A DNA stretch of 64,000 bases from Bacillus sp. 1780r2a1 (GCA_024134725.1 CP099863.1:1049501-1113500), one strand, 5' to 3'. Numbered from the stretch's first letter, positions 18,203 to 27,304 are shown. Notes: generated from the letters alone by a model not told the origin. Numbers and translations are program-made.

Positions 18203-18901
18203 ATGGAACCAATCGAAACAAAGCTTTTAAACAGTGGTCGTTTAAATGAGTATCCTCTGTTTAAGAAGTTTTGTATGTTAAAAGAAAAAGGCCTGAGAAG
18301 AGAGAGCTTCAAAGAGCTTACTTTGTTCATTGAGGAAGCAAACCAGTGGAATGATGAAGATCAAATGGACTTTGCGTTGTGGCTGTTTACTTTGCTGGAA
18401 GACTCAGATGACGTTCACTTCGTACTCGTACATCCTTTAGAAGAACATCTTTTAAAGCCCATTCTCTCCAAATGGATAGAGCATTTTCCTAGTGACTCAA
18501 GACCGTATAGGTGGCACGGGTTATTTCTTCAGAGCGAAGAAAGTAGAGGGCATTTACAGAAAGCATGGGAACTTGGTGGAAGTAGTGAACAGCTGTGCTT
18601 AGTGAAATTAATCGACTTCAACATCGACTCGCTTTGGGATTCTACTCACCACCTATCAGAAGATCTATACCTTGGAGATGTACAAGAAGATACTAACACA
18701 ATTATGGAAACGTATGAGCTAAATGCTAGTGTTCAAGACCTACAAGTTAAACAGAATGTGAAGCTTGAACTGCAGCACTATAAAGAGTTACTAAAGAATT
18801 GGACTGCTTTTACGAAGGAACGAAAAGAAGGGTTTGTCCAGTGGTGCGAAGAAAAAGGAAAAAACGATCCAGGAGTAAAAGCGTATTATTACGAACAATA
18901 G
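18203..18901 (+). CDS. Conserved-looking protein of unknown function, 232 residues
   Basis: This soluble protein of 232 residues is rich in Glu, Leu, Trp and Lys and is probably all-helical, possibly with helical-repeat character (for example WIEHFPSDSRPYRWHGLFLQS). It has no signal peptide or membrane helix. The ATG has only a weak GGAG upstream. It is monocistronic and converges with the next gene across a shared bidirectional terminator. I do not recognise the family. It sits at the edge of a stretch of small unknown genes. Confidence 0.6.
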   Translation: MEPIETKLLNSGRLNEYPLFKKFCMLKEKGLRRESFKELTLFIEEANQWNDEDQMDFALWLFTLLEDSDDVHFVLVHPLEEHLLKPILSKWIEHFPSDSRPYRWHGLFLQSEESRGHLQKAWELGGSSEQLCLVKLIDFNIDSLWDSTHHLSEDLYLGDVQEDTNTIMETYELNASVQDLQVKQNVKLELQHYKELLKNWTAFTKERKEGFVQWCEEKGKNDPGVKAYYYEQ

Positions 18902-18924
18902 TTAAACATTACATTGTGAATAAC

Positions 18925-18959
18925 AAAAAATGGAGGTGTACCGAACACCTCCATTTTTT
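18925..18959. terminator. Bidirectional terminator between convergent genes
   Basis: A 15-bp perfect stem (18925-18939 with 18945-18959) has T runs on both strands and touches the stop codon of the minus-strand gene. Confidence 0.93.
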
Positions 18960-19669
18960 TATTCTGCTACTAATTCAACTAGACCAAACGGATTAAAGAA
19001 AAGGTCGTCTTCTTCATATCGAAAATCCTCTAGACACTGAATGCGGTAGAGGGCGGAACCTTCTTCAACGCTAAACGTTTGCCCGCTCTTAAACGCTGGC
19101 TTTTCTATCAAACTATATAAATTAAAGTTATTGAGAAGGTCAGCTGCCTCTTCAGGCGGAAGAACAGAAGAAGTGATGACATCCGGGCATCCAAAGGCTT
19201 TCATCCCACATGAAAAGTAGCTTTCCTCATTGCCAACTAACATGACGAAATGGGAGTATATAGGGAAATATTCTTGGTTACGAGCGAGTTCTTTCCATTC
19301 TTCTTTTGTATGTATAGTTCCGGATGTTTCAATTTTAACAGCTAAACCACCGGCTTTTACTAATCCTGCACCTACGTCTACAACATTTTTAAGTTCTTCA
19401 AAGTCACTCACCGTAGCAATTACGTAAACGGTAAATGTATGATTAGTTATTTGCTTCATTAGCTGATCATCGTTTACATACGAAAATGCTTCTACTAGCT
19501 GTGGATCATGTTCATATACTTCCACTTGGAAGCCAACGTTCTTTTTCGCACAATGAATAATATCACCAGCTAGTAAGTAGCCATCGCTTTTAGAAGCAAC
19601 AGCTTGTATTAACTCCGTTCGATTTTTCCACGTTCCGGGAACGCCAAGAATGACCTGTATCTCAGTCAT
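18959..19669 (-). CDS. DUF4261-like protein
   Basis: This soluble 236-residue protein starts with IQVILGVPGTW and has the late segment SCGMKAFGCPDV, which resembles the DUF4261 family; that assignment is from memory and only moderately sure. There is no signal peptide. A ribosome site, AAGGAAG, precedes the ATG. The start is 42 bases after the stop of the upstream repeat-rich surface protein gene with no terminator between, so the two are likely cotranscribed. The function is unknown. The family is often found near immunity- or suppressor-of-fused-like genes, but no toxin is visible here. Confidence 0.6.
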   Translation of the reverse strand: MTEIQVILGVPGTWKNRTELIQAVASKSDGYLLAGDIIHCAKKNVGFQVEVYEHDPQLVEAFSYVNDDQLMKQITNHTFTVYVIATVSDFEELKNVVDVGAGLVKAGGLAVKIETSGTIHTKEEWKELARNQEYFPIYSHFVMLVGNEESYFSCGMKAFGCPDVITSSVLPPEEAADLLNNFNLYSLIEKPAFKSGQTFSVEEGSALYRIQCLEDFRYEEDDLFFNPFGLVELVAE

Positions 19670-19711
19670 AACAACACTTCCTTATCCATTCGTAATAGCG
19701 TTCTAAAAAAG

Positions 19712-20863
19712 CTAAGCAGAAAAATCTCCTTTTTTCTTTCGCTTTCTAACAACGCGGAACAATCCAATTCCACTCAGCAAGACACCGAGGGCAATCAACA
19801 CGTCGTAAACCGTCTTTTCTTGCTTTTCTTGTCCAAGCTGATAGTATTCTTTGTACGCTGTCACCGCCGCTTTGTTTTTCTTATAGGCAGCAGGGACATC
19901 CATTTTGGTGCCTAACTTCCAGCCGTCTTGGTACGCTTGTTTTTTGAACTTGGCAGCTTTTTTATTAGAAACGAAGCCTTGTTGGTAGACTTCTAGAAGC
20001 TGAACGTTCGATTCATACACTTTTGGTGCTTTGTACTTTTCATTCAGAAAAGCAGCATTAAACCCTTCCATCTTCACATCTTCTAAGCGTTTCTTTTCAC
20101 CTTTATTGTAGCCTTTTGTAAATGCTTCAGTGGCTGCAGGCGTAAGTCCATCAGGAACAGTGAGCGGCTCCATGCTGTATCCAAGCTTGTATCCTTCTTT
20201 TTCATACTGGACATTTTCAGCCGCTTCTTTTTCGCTCATGGCTTTTTGAAACCCTTCTTCAAATGCTTTTTGCGTCATAGGATCTTCGGCATACAGTTCT
20301 GGTACTGACATCGCTTCATCCTGTAAGCCTTGCTGGTAGCCTTCTTCTCTTGCTTTGACGGAAAGATTCATCGTTTCAATCGCTTTTTCATAGCCAAACG
20401 TGAAGCCTTCGTTCCAGTCAGCCGACTTGCTTTTCATAGTAGGAGGCGTATAAGCGACTGTCGCGTTCTCATAGTCTTGGATTCCAACTTCGTATCCTAT
20501 TTTTTCACCAGCGCTATAGTCAGCTTCTTTTTCAGCTTTTTCTTCGTCTGTTTTGCTTCGCTTTCCGCTTTCAAAGCCAACCGAATAGCCTAGCATGAAC
20601 CACTGGGCAGCTTCTGAGGGGTAAGCTGCAAGCTGGTTATTCCCGTCAAGGCTTATGTATTTTTCACCGCTATACCCGTCGCTTTCTCCCAGCGCATAGC
20701 CATCATCATATACACGTTCATACAGTACGTCCAAGTCCTCTTCAGGAGCGGTGTTTTCATTTGGCTCAACGGCAGTTGTAGCCAGCACCTTGGTCGGTAT
20801 AAACGTATTTGTGGACAATAATCCGAACATTGACAAGCTCAGTATAAGCACCTTTTTTTTCAT
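19712..20863 (-). CDS. Exported, membrane-anchored protein with GYxxG-type repeats
   Basis: This 383-residue protein has a clear signal peptide (cleavage near LAT-TA) and a C-terminal membrane helix (about 352-371) followed by RKRKKKG, an arrangement like a wall protein but without an LPxTG motif. The middle carries about a dozen short motifs of the form G(Y/F)xxG, such as DDGYALGESDGYSGE, WFMLGYSVGFESG and EGYKLGYS, spaced 20-40 residues apart. Such Gly/aromatic repeats suggest a helical rod or a packed helix array on the outer face. AAAGGTG precedes the ATG. The function is unknown. Confidence 0.7.
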   Translation of the reverse strand: MKKKVLILSLSMFGLLSTNTFIPTKVLATTAVEPNENTAPEEDLDVLYERVYDDGYALGESDGYSGEKYISLDGNNQLAAYPSEAAQWFMLGYSVGFESGKRSKTDEEKAEKEADYSAGEKIGYEVGIQDYENATVAYTPPTMKSKSADWNEGFTFGYEKAIETMNLSVKAREEGYQQGLQDEAMSVPELYAEDPMTQKAFEEGFQKAMSEKEAAENVQYEKEGYKLGYSMEPLTVPDGLTPAATEAFTKGYNKGEKKRLEDVKMEGFNAAFLNEKYKAPKVYESNVQLLEVYQQGFVSNKKAAKFKKQAYQDGWKLGTKMDVPAAYKKNKAAVTAYKEYYQLGQEKQEKTVYDVLIALGVLLSGIGLFRVVRKRKKKGDFSA

Positions 20864-20981
20864 GTCTTCACCTTTTATGTGAGTTTATAGTTTGATTGTT
20901 TTGTTTCATTAAATGAGCATGGAGATAAATTTACAACTTACTAGAAAAAATGTGTTTAATTTCAATAAATATTACAGTAAT

Positions 20982-20995
20982 ATTACAATTGTAAT
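20982..20995. repeat. Perfect 14-bp palindrome in the 20864-21090 gap
   Basis: ATTACAATTGTAAT, preceded by a similar TTACAGTAA. It lies between the divergent genes starting at 20863 and 21091 and could be an operator. The region is very AT-rich, so chance is possible. Confidence 0.3.
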
Positions 20996-21090
20996 GAAAA
21001 AAATGGTGTTTGTCATCAACTAAAAGATGTGAATTTTCAAACTTAAATAATAAAAAATCACCAAAATCTATCATTCGTCTAGGAGGCTCT

Positions 21091-21687
21091 ATGTTAAAAA
21101 ATCTATTTAAGCGAAATATTACAGCAGCGGAATTTTGGTCTTGGTTTGAAAAAAATCGTGAAGCATATTTTGAGCTGGATGAAAACAGCTACGAAATATT
21201 GTTTAATAAGCTAGGCGTACAGCTGTCAAAGTATCATAAAGAAGTAACGTTTGAGTTCGGTGTCGAGTTAAAAGAAGGAAAAAGAGAGTTTATCATCAGT
21301 GCAGACGGTATGCTTCCTGCGTTCCCAGCCGTACAGCAGCTTGTAGAAGCAGCTCCTTCACTTGATCAATTCGAAATCGTTGCATTCAGGCAGAGGGAAT
21401 CCAGTGAACAAGAGGTGTGTTTTGAAGATGTAATTCTTGAAACAAAAGACGTCTTCTTTACGTCTGAACACAACTCAGAACTAGATTGTTTAGATATTGT
21501 GATGTATATCAAAGGCTACAGGGAAGAGGACGATAACTTTATCGGTGCTGCCTTCATTATGCTTGATAGCTTAATCGGTGAGTTTGATGTCGGAACAAAA
21601 CTTGGAGATATCCAGTTTGAAGCTTACGAAGGACAGAATGATGTGAAGCCAATTTTGGAATTGGTTACGTTAGTTGACGACATGTAG
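21091..21687 (+). CDS. Unknown acidic protein, 198 residues
   Basis: This soluble protein has no signal peptide. Its sequence alternates beta-rich and acidic segments (FEFGVELKEGKREFIIS, LDCLDIVMYIKGY). The ATG at 21091 has AGGAGG five to six bases upstream; the frame extends further 5' but without a ribosome site. A second small acidic gene follows 40 bases later, probably cotranscribed, and then a terminator. I do not recognise the family. Its size, acidity and location resemble orphan immunity proteins, but there is no direct evidence. Confidence 0.6.
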   Translation: MLKNLFKRNITAAEFWSWFEKNREAYFELDENSYEILFNKLGVQLSKYHKEVTFEFGVELKEGKREFIISADGMLPAFPAVQQLVEAAPSLDQFEIVAFRQRESSEQEVCFEDVILETKDVFFTSEHNSELDCLDIVMYIKGYREEDDNFIGAAFIMLDSLIGEFDVGTKLGDIQFEAYEGQNDVKPILELVTLVDDM

Positions 21688-21727
21688 ATAAATAGGTTTC
21701 ATTTTGTAGTGAATAAGGGGGCATAAC

Positions 21728-22057
21728 ATGGTGGGGAAATTAAAAAGCAGTAAACCAACTGTAGAGTGGAAAAAGCGAATGGAAGAAGACGAGCTATTCA
21801 CGGTAGAGAATATTCAAGCGACAGACGAAGTCCTAGACCTTTATTTAAACCAATTAAAAGATGCTAAAGGTGTAGAACAAGACATCTTACGCTGCGTGAA
21901 AGAAGTAGTGCTAAGCTTAAATGATTTAAATGAAGAGTTTGATTATTTCATTGAGACGATAGAAAGAGAAGAGTTGTATGAGTTTATTACTGAAGCGGCT
22001 AATTTAGCTGGTTTAGAAACAGAAGAAGATATAACTGAAGAGTGGAGAGAATGGTAA
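21728..22057 (+). CDS. Unknown small acidic helical protein, 109 residues
   Basis: This 109-residue protein is strongly acidic and predicted helical (for example ELYEFITEAANLAGLETEED). It starts with ATG after a GGGGG-type ribosome site and follows the 198-residue gene in what looks like a two-gene operon ending in a good terminator. There is no signal peptide or membrane helix. The pattern of a helical acidic protein with paired Glu/Trp at the end recalls immunity-type proteins, but this is only a guess. Confidence 0.6.
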   Translation: MVGKLKSSKPTVEWKKRMEEDELFTVENIQATDEVLDLYLNQLKDAKGVEQDILRCVKEVVLSLNDLNEEFDYFIETIEREELYEFITEAANLAGLETEEDITEEWREW

Positions 22058-22077
22058 CAAAATAACTTTCATTCAAG

Positions 22078-22120
22078 CAGCTTAAAAATCTAAAGACGTG
22101 AAATTTTTAGGCTGTTTTTT
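22078..22120 (+). terminator. Terminator after the small acidic gene pair
   Basis: CAGCTTAAAAAT pairs with ATTTTTAGGCTG (one wobble) and is followed by six T residues. Confidence 0.85.
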
Positions 22121-22129
22121 GAATTGTTT

Positions 22130-22388
22130 TTAAACCGCTAATACAAATCCTCCAACCGAAGCCGTTAGGTTAAACTTTGTTTTGGTTAAATACGCTAATG
22201 ATATATAGCCGAAAGCTATTATTGAGGTAACGCCCGATAGGACTATAAGTAATCTCTTCTTCAAAAAGGCTTGAGTAATGCTCAAGTACCCCCTTCTGTC
22301 CATAACTACCATTCAATGATTTTATGTAAATAAACCCATTGTCGTTATTATTACATAACAATATAGTAGCCGAAATAAGTACTGCCAA
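22130..22388 (-). pseudogene. Possible frameshifted small membrane-protein gene
   Basis: A frame from a TTG at 22388 (AGGGAG upstream) encodes a hydrophobic start, AVLISATILLC, and continues as a polar segment. A second overlapping frame ending at 22130 encodes another hydrophobic stretch, LLIVLSGVTSIIAFGYISLAYL. Joining them by one frameshift near 22285 would give a small protein with two membrane segments. No family is recognised. It could equally be non-coding. Confidence 0.25.
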
Positions 22389-22531
22389 GCAAACTTTCTC
22401 CCTTTAGCATAAGTTCTTAATCATTCACCTCTTGATAACCCACTTGGAGTCTTCATTCTTTTACTATTTGATTCTTTTGTACTATAATTCTCTTTGACTC
22501 AATTATTGCAACAACCATTTTTTGTATGTTC

Positions 22532-22586
22532 CACTAAACTAATTTAGTGTTACAATAGTCAACATGTGCAATTTTTACTAGTAAAA
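22532..22586 (+). promoter_or_regulatory. Promoter/operator region of the PNAG-like operon
   Basis: A perfect 18-bp palindrome with 7-bp arms (CACTAAA at 22532, TTTAGTG ending 22549) lies directly before a -10-like TACAAT (22551-22556). A second perfect palindrome, TTTTACTAGTAAAA (22573-22586), overlaps the AAAAGGAG ribosome site of the first gene. Both are candidate repressor sites. No clear -35 box is seen. Confidence 0.5.
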
Positions 22587-22598
22587 GGAGTTAAGGGA

Positions 22599-23855
22599 AT
22601 GAATATACAACACGTATTGGTACCTGGATTTGAGAAGCTGGCAAGCTTTGTTTTCTGGTATCCATTTATCATGTCTTTATTTTGGATTGCGGGTACGCTT
22701 ATTTACATACGCTATCGTGACCGAGATCCTGAATTTGATGTGTCAACAATAGATTGGCCTTTGGTTAGCTTTCTCGTGCCGTGCTATAACGAAGAAGAAA
22801 CGATTAGCGAAACGCTGCATCATCTTTTAGCGTTGGATTACCCATCCAAAGAAATTATTCTGATTAATGATGGAAGTACCGACGGAACAGCCGATATTTT
22901 AAAAGAAATCAGTAAAAAACATCCTGAGGTTCGCGTCATTCAGCTCTACGAAAATAAAGGGAAAGCCAACGCGCTGCACTTGGGTGCGCACGCATCAAAA
23001 GCTGAGTTTTTGATTTGTTTAGACTCTGACGCTATTTTAGATCAAGATGCTCCTTATTATTTAATGTATCATTTTCTTCATAAAGGAGAGCGCTTAGGTG
23101 CCGTTACTGGAAATCCGCGTATTCGGAACCGCAATACGCTGCTAAGTCGAATTCAGCTAGTTGAGTATTCTTCTATTATTGGTTCGATTAAACGAACTCA
23201 GCGTATTTTAGGGAAAATCATGACTGTTTCCGGCGTAGTCGTAGCCTTTCGAAAGAAAGCACTGGTAGATGTTGGACTGTGGGACCGAGATATGATTACC
23301 GAAGATATTGCAATAAGCTGGAAGCTCCAGCAGCGTTTTTGGGATATTCGCTATGAGCCACGAGCATTGTGTTGGATGCTTGTGCCTGAAACCTTGCAAG
23401 GGATTTGGAAACAGCGTGTTCGCTGGGCTCAAGGTGGACAAGAGGTTATGCTTCGCCATTGGAGAGCACTGTTTCAATGGAAACAACGCAGAATTTGGAT
23501 TGTATATTTAGAGCAGTGGATAAGTACAATCTGGTCCTTCTCGTGGCTTTTTGTAACGCTAGTGCTTCTATTTACAGCAAGCAGTCCGCAAGAGATGTTT
23601 CTTTGGTTTACATTTACTTCGTTTGCCTTGGTGTTTATGAGTTTAATTCAACTGCTTATTGCGCTAAAAATTGATTCGAAGTATGACAACGTTAAGCGAT
23701 ATTATGCTTGGGCAGCTTGGTATCCAGCTCTTTACTGGATTGTGAATGCAATTGTAGTAGTAAGCGCGTTTCCTCGTGCTATTAAATCTCGCGTGAAGGG
23801 AGGTTATGCTACATGGAGCAGTCCAGACCGAGGTTTGACGAAGAGCAAATCATAA
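22599..23855 (+). CDS. Poly-N-acetylglucosamine synthase-like processive glycosyltransferase (IcaA/PgaC type)
   Basis: This 418-residue membrane glycosyltransferase is of family GT2. It has an N-terminal TM helix, a GT-A domain with INDGSTDGT, the DSDA metal-binding motif, TEDIAISWKL and QRVRW (the QxxRW product-binding motif of processive synthases), then several C-terminal helices. The family polymerises UDP-GlcNAc into beta-1,6-linked poly-N-acetylglucosamine. The ATG at 22599 is chosen because AAAAGGAG lies eight bases before it. It overlaps the next gene by 43 bases, and the third gene is a matching deacetylase, so this is a PNAG/PIA-type operon without a visible IcaC acyltransferase. 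Confidence 0.87.
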   Translation: MNIQHVLVPGFEKLASFVFWYPFIMSLFWIAGTLIYIRYRDRDPEFDVSTIDWPLVSFLVPCYNEEETISETLHHLLALDYPSKEIILINDGSTDGTADILKEISKKHPEVRVIQLYENKGKANALHLGAHASKAEFLICLDSDAILDQDAPYYLMYHFLHKGERLGAVTGNPRIRNRNTLLSRIQLVEYSSIIGSIKRTQRILGKIMTVSGVVVAFRKKALVDVGLWDRDMITEDIAISWKLQQRFWDIRYEPRALCWMLVPETLQGIWKQRVRWAQGGQEVMLRHWRALFQWKQRRIWIVYLEQWISTIWSFSWLFVTLVLLFTASSPQEMFLWFTFTSFALVFMSLIQLLIALKIDSKYDNVKRYYAWAAWYPALYWIVNAIVVVSAFPRAIKSRVKGGYATWSSPDRGLTKSKS

Positions 23856-24274
23856 TTCAAGCTAAGCAGCCGCTTCCTCGATTTGTAATAAGCGTAATTA
23901 TTTCATCTGTTTTTTGGTTGTATTGTGGAGGGGTTGTTTGGTTCTTTCTTTCAGCTATTATCGGTGTAAATGACCGTTACAGTAGCGTAATGAAAATTGC
24001 GTTTAAAACAACGAACAGCGAAGTTCGAACATTTTTAGTCCTTGGCCTTATCGTTTTTGCCTTCTTTTTCTTATCTTTATTTTTATGGAGAATTTACAAT
24101 AAAAAAAAGTTTGGTCATTTAACTCGGCGAAAAATGCCGTCAAATACAAGTCTAAAAGACTTAGAAAATCTTCAATTACTGTCTAAAGATCAAATTCGAG
24201 CTCTTCAGAATGCGCATTACATTGAGTTTGATGTAAATCCGTTAAAACATACTGAAGAGAGGAAATATGCATGA
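23813..24274 (+). CDS. PgaD/IcaD-like membrane partner of the PNAG synthase
   Basis: This 153-residue protein has two membrane helices (about 23-47 and 75-93) and a cytoplasmic tail rich in Leu, Lys and Asn. The position between a PgaC/IcaA-like synthase and an IcaB-like deacetylase, the size, and the two-helix layout match PgaD/IcaD, which binds the synthase and is needed for its activity. In PgaD this interaction responds to c-di-GMP; whether this protein does so is unknown. GGAGG precedes the ATG, which lies inside the end of the synthase gene. Sequence similarity to IcaD is weak by eye; context carries the call. Confidence 0.68.
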   Translation: MEQSRPRFDEEQIIIQAKQPLPRFVISVIISSVFWLYCGGVVWFFLSAIIGVNDRYSSVMKIAFKTTNSEVRTFLVLGLIVFAFFFLSLFLWRIYNKKKFGHLTRRKMPSNTSLKDLENLQLLSKDQIRALQNAHYIEFDVNPLKHTEERKYA

Positions 24275-25137
24275 AGAAATATCTGTTTCTAATGTCTATC
24301 TTTGCGGTGATAATTGGTTTTCTTTCTTTCAAAGCCCTTAAGTGGGAAGCAGAAGCGACGTCATCAACAACTTTAGAGAACAAGCTCGAAACAAATGGAT
24401 GTTTAGGACTGAACTATCATCGTGTACGTAAGCATAATTGGTTTAATCGAGTCGCTAAATCGATGACCAAGTCTGACGAGTTGACCAAGTACAGCGTCTT
24501 CAGTACCGAATTTGAGGCACAGTTAGAAAAGCTCAAGCAATTAGATGCGACGTTTGTAAGTCCCGCAGATATTGAAGAGTATCAGCAAAAAGGTACGTTT
24601 CCAAATCGCTGCGTATGGATTTCTTTTGATGATATTGACCGTACGGTGTATGAAAATGCGTTTCCAATTTTGAAGAAGGAAAACATTCCGTTTACGCTGT
24701 ATGTCATTGCAGGGCAGGTCGGAGCGAAGGACTTTCAAAACTTAAGTATGGCTTCATGGGATCAGTTAAAAGAAATGACAGACAGTGGTCTTGCGACTAT
24801 TGGTTCCCATACGTACGATATGCATCGCTTAGAAGGGGATAAGCCTTTATTTTTGACTCCTAATAAATACAGTGCATTTGGTGAAGATTTACGTAAAAGT
24901 AAAGAAACCATTAAGCAGCATCTAGGAATCGATCCGGTTTACTTTGCGTATCCGTACGGTAATACAAAGGATGACGTAGCGAAGGTCGTAAAAGATGCAG
25001 GGTTTAAGCATGCGGCTATTCTTGCACCGCACGTGATTACGAAAGAGAACGATCCCTATTATCTAAATCGAATTGTAGTATACAACAAGACCTTTCAAGA
25101 TCTTATTGTTCCGTGGCTACTTCGTCAAGAGTCATAG
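24271..25137 (+). CDS. Polysaccharide deacetylase, IcaB/PgaB N-terminal type
   Basis: This 288-residue exported enzyme has an N-terminal signal or anchor helix (about 4-22) and a NodB-type deacetylase domain. The metal-site motifs are WISFDDID (Asp120, Asp121) and SHTYDMH (His180, His185). The start GLNYHRV also fits IcaB. The family removes acetyl groups from poly-N-acetylglucosamine outside the cell, giving the polymer positive charge. The ATG overlaps the previous stop (ATGA), indicating tight coupling. A terminator follows at 25218-25238. It lacks the large C-terminal hydrolase domain of Gram-negative PgaB, as expected for the IcaB form. Confidence 0.87.
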   Translation: MKKYLFLMSIFAVIIGFLSFKALKWEAEATSSTTLENKLETNGCLGLNYHRVRKHNWFNRVAKSMTKSDELTKYSVFSTEFEAQLEKLKQLDATFVSPADIEEYQQKGTFPNRCVWISFDDIDRTVYENAFPILKKENIPFTLYVIAGQVGAKDFQNLSMASWDQLKEMTDSGLATIGSHTYDMHRLEGDKPLFLTPNKYSAFGEDLRKSKETIKQHLGIDPVYFAYPYGNTKDDVAKVVKDAGFKHAAILAPHVITKENDPYYLNRIVVYNKTFQDLIVPWLLRQES

Positions 25138-25217
25138 AATAAAACGTATGCTTGTTTCGACAAGTAGCAGCGACTGAAGGTAAGACAGTTGTTCTTTATA
25201 AATTAAATTATATAAAG

Positions 25218-25238
25218 CCCACGATTCTCGTGGGTTTT
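25218..25238 (+). terminator. Terminator after the PNAG-like operon
   Basis: A CCCACGA/TCGTGGG stem with a TTC loop is followed by TTTT. Confidence 0.8.
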
Positions 25239-25275
25239 ATTGTATTAATCTAATTTTAAGAAGGGTGTACAAGTG

Positions 25276-26991
25276 ATGGAAAACAATAATTTTGAACGTA
25301 AGTTTAAAGAAACGTTAAAAAAAGTGAATGATATTGAGCTAGCGTTAAATGAATCATCCATCGTAGCAATTACAGATAGCCAAGGCTTTATTAACCACGT
25401 AAACGATAAATTCTGCAAAACTTCCCAATATGAAAGGCATGAACTCCTCGGCCAGAACCATCGTATTATTAATTCTGATTATCACCCAAAGCAGTTTTTT
25501 AAAGAGTTATGGCAAACCATCCGCTCGGGTAATGTATGGCATGGAGAGATAAGAAACAAAGCAAAGGACGGCTCATTCTACTGGGTAGATACAACCATCG
25601 TTCCTTTTTTAGACGAAAATGGAGAGCCGTATCAGTACGTATCTATTCGGAATGATATAACGAAGCGTAAGCTGTATGAAGAAAAAATTAAGCAGCTGGC
25701 TTATTATGATTCGTTAACGAATTTGCCTAATCGCTACTGGTTGAACAAACAGCTAAAAAAGCTTTTCATAGCCGATGAGTTTCCTGAACTTGTAGCAGTT
25801 TTATTTCTAGATTTGGATCGTTTTAAATCAATTAACGATACGCTTGGTCATTATTATGGAGATGTACTGCTTAGACGCGTCGCCGAAAGATTAGAAAACT
25901 GTGTTCCTTCTTCCAGCTTTGTCTCAAGGCATGGAGGAGATGAGTTTATACTGGTTCTGCAAGACCTGCATACAGTCGAAGAAATTAAGAAAATGGCTGA
26001 AAAAATTGTCAAGGAAATGGCGCTACCATTTTTCTTGAATGGCCATAAGTTTTTTACCTCGACAAGTATTGGCATTAGCTTGTTGTCAAAAGAATGCAAA
26101 AAGCAAGCTGCTTTTGAAGAGGTAGATGAACTAATTGAACAGCTCATTAAGCAAGCAGATATGGCAATGTATGTAGCAAAACGAAATGGACGAAATACAT
26201 ATGAGCTAAGTTCATCTTCATCCAACCAACGAATGATGAAGGCGCTAAATATGGAAAATGAACTGAAGCATGCGCTAGAAAAAAATGAATTTCAGCTCGC
26301 TTATCAGCCTTTAATCGATTTGAAAACATCTGAAGTCATCGGAGCAGAAGCTTTAATTCGTTGGAACAGTGAAAAATATGGAGTGATTCCACCTAACGAA
26401 TTTTTACCTATTTTAGAAGAGGGAGGTTTGATTGTCCCTGTTGGGAAGTGGGTGTTAGAAGAAGCTTGTAAGCAAATGAAAATTTGGACTGACATGAGCT
26501 CACAAATGAAGAAGGTAGCCGTAAACGTATCGCCCATTCAGCTGAAATCACCTGAATTTGTGAAGGAAGTTGAAGCAATTTTAAGAGAAACGGGGCTTAG
26601 TCCAGGCTTTCTTGAAATGGAAATTACGGAAAACGTCATTCAGCATAGTGAAGAGTTAAATAAAGTACTTATCCCTTTACGAGAACTCGGCGTGAAATTA
26701 GCAATGGACGATTTTGGAACTTGCTACTCTTCACTTAGCTACATTAAATATTTGCCAATTAATACGCTTAAAATTGATAAGTCATTTATTGATGAATTGG
26801 ATGAAGTGGGAAAAGTGCTTGTTCAAACCATTATTCAAATGGGAAAGCAGCTTAACTTTGAATTAACGATTGAAGGAATTGAAAGGCAGGAACAGCTGGA
26901 GTTTGTAACGAAACAAGACTGTCAGATTGGGCAAGGGTACATCTTTTATAAGCCTCTAACACCAGGAGAGATTTGCGAGTTATTAAGATAA
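25276..26991 (+). CDS. PAS-GGDEF-EAL c-di-GMP enzyme
   Basis: This 571-residue cytoplasmic protein has a PAS/PAC domain (about 12-135), a GGDEF domain with intact GGDEF at 220-224, and an EAL phosphodiesterase domain. The EAL motif (358-360) and the other catalytic features ([34 protein letters not shown]) are all present, so breakdown of c-di-GMP is expected. No RxxD I-site is visible before GGDEF. It lies 138 bases after the PNAG-like operon and its terminator, so it may adjust the second messenger that controls that polymer; this is inference. A GTG three bases upstream is an alternative start with slightly better spacing from AAGGG. Confidence 0.9.
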   Translation: MENNNFERKFKETLKKVNDIELALNESSIVAITDSQGFINHVNDKFCKTSQYERHELLGQNHRIINSDYHPKQFFKELWQTIRSGNVWHGEIRNKAKDGSFYWVDTTIVPFLDENGEPYQYVSIRNDITKRKLYEEKIKQLAYYDSLTNLPNRYWLNKQLKKLFIADEFPELVAVLFLDLDRFKSINDTLGHYYGDVLLRRVAERLENCVPSSSFVSRHGGDEFILVLQDLHTVEEIKKMAEKIVKEMALPFFLNGHKFFTSTSIGISLLSKECKKQAAFEEVDELIEQLIKQADMAMYVAKRNGRNTYELSSSSSNQRMMKALNMENELKHALEKNEFQLAYQPLIDLKTSEVIGAEALIRWNSEKYGVIPPNEFLPILEEGGLIVPVGKWVLEEACKQMKIWTDMSSQMKKVAVNVSPIQLKSPEFVKEVEAILRETGLSPGFLEMEITENVIQHSEELNKVLIPLRELGVKLAMDDFGTCYSSLSYIKYLPINTLKIDKSFIDELDEVGKVLVQTIIQMGKQLNFELTIEGIERQEQLEFVTKQDCQIGQGYIFYKPLTPGEICELLR

Positions 26992-27076
26992 GTGTAACTT
27001 GTGCTAGAGTGAATGAGAGCTGCATATTCCTTAGCCATCTTTCACATGTTATATAAAAAAGATAGGTCGTGATTAC

Positions 27077-27304
27077 ATGGTTAAACTAATGTCCTTTCCA
27101 TTAATTTGCCTTGGAGTGCTTTCAATGAGTTCATGGATTGATATTCTTCAAGGTGATGGTATCTTTCAATTCGTTCATAACCTTAGGTATTATTTAAAAA
27201 CCTGCATAGGGGAAGATTATTTGCTCATCTTTTTACTTCTCTTTTTCTTTGTTATTGTTAGTATAGTCACAACGATGAAACGCCAGCAGCCACCCGAATT
27301 ATAA
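27077..27304 (+). CDS. Small membrane protein, 75 residues, unknown
   Basis: This short protein has one hydrophobic stretch near the N-terminus and a strong membrane helix (about 47-66, LLIFLLLFFFVIVSIV), ending in KRQQPPEL. The ribosome site before the ATG is weak (GATAGGT). The stop overlaps the stop of the convergent GerB-type gene, and a terminator stem is embedded in the last codons. I do not recognise a family. Support is a clean frame and the hydrophobic pattern only. Confidence 0.45.
   Translation: MVKLMSFPLICLGVLSMSSWIDILQGDGIFQFVHNLRYYLKTCIGEDYLLIFLLLFFFVIVSIVTTMKRQQPPEL

Noticed and set aside
25854-26225. 123-codon minus-strand frame inside the GGDEF-EAL gene
   Set aside because: Antisense shadow of catalytic motifs that are intact on the plus strand.
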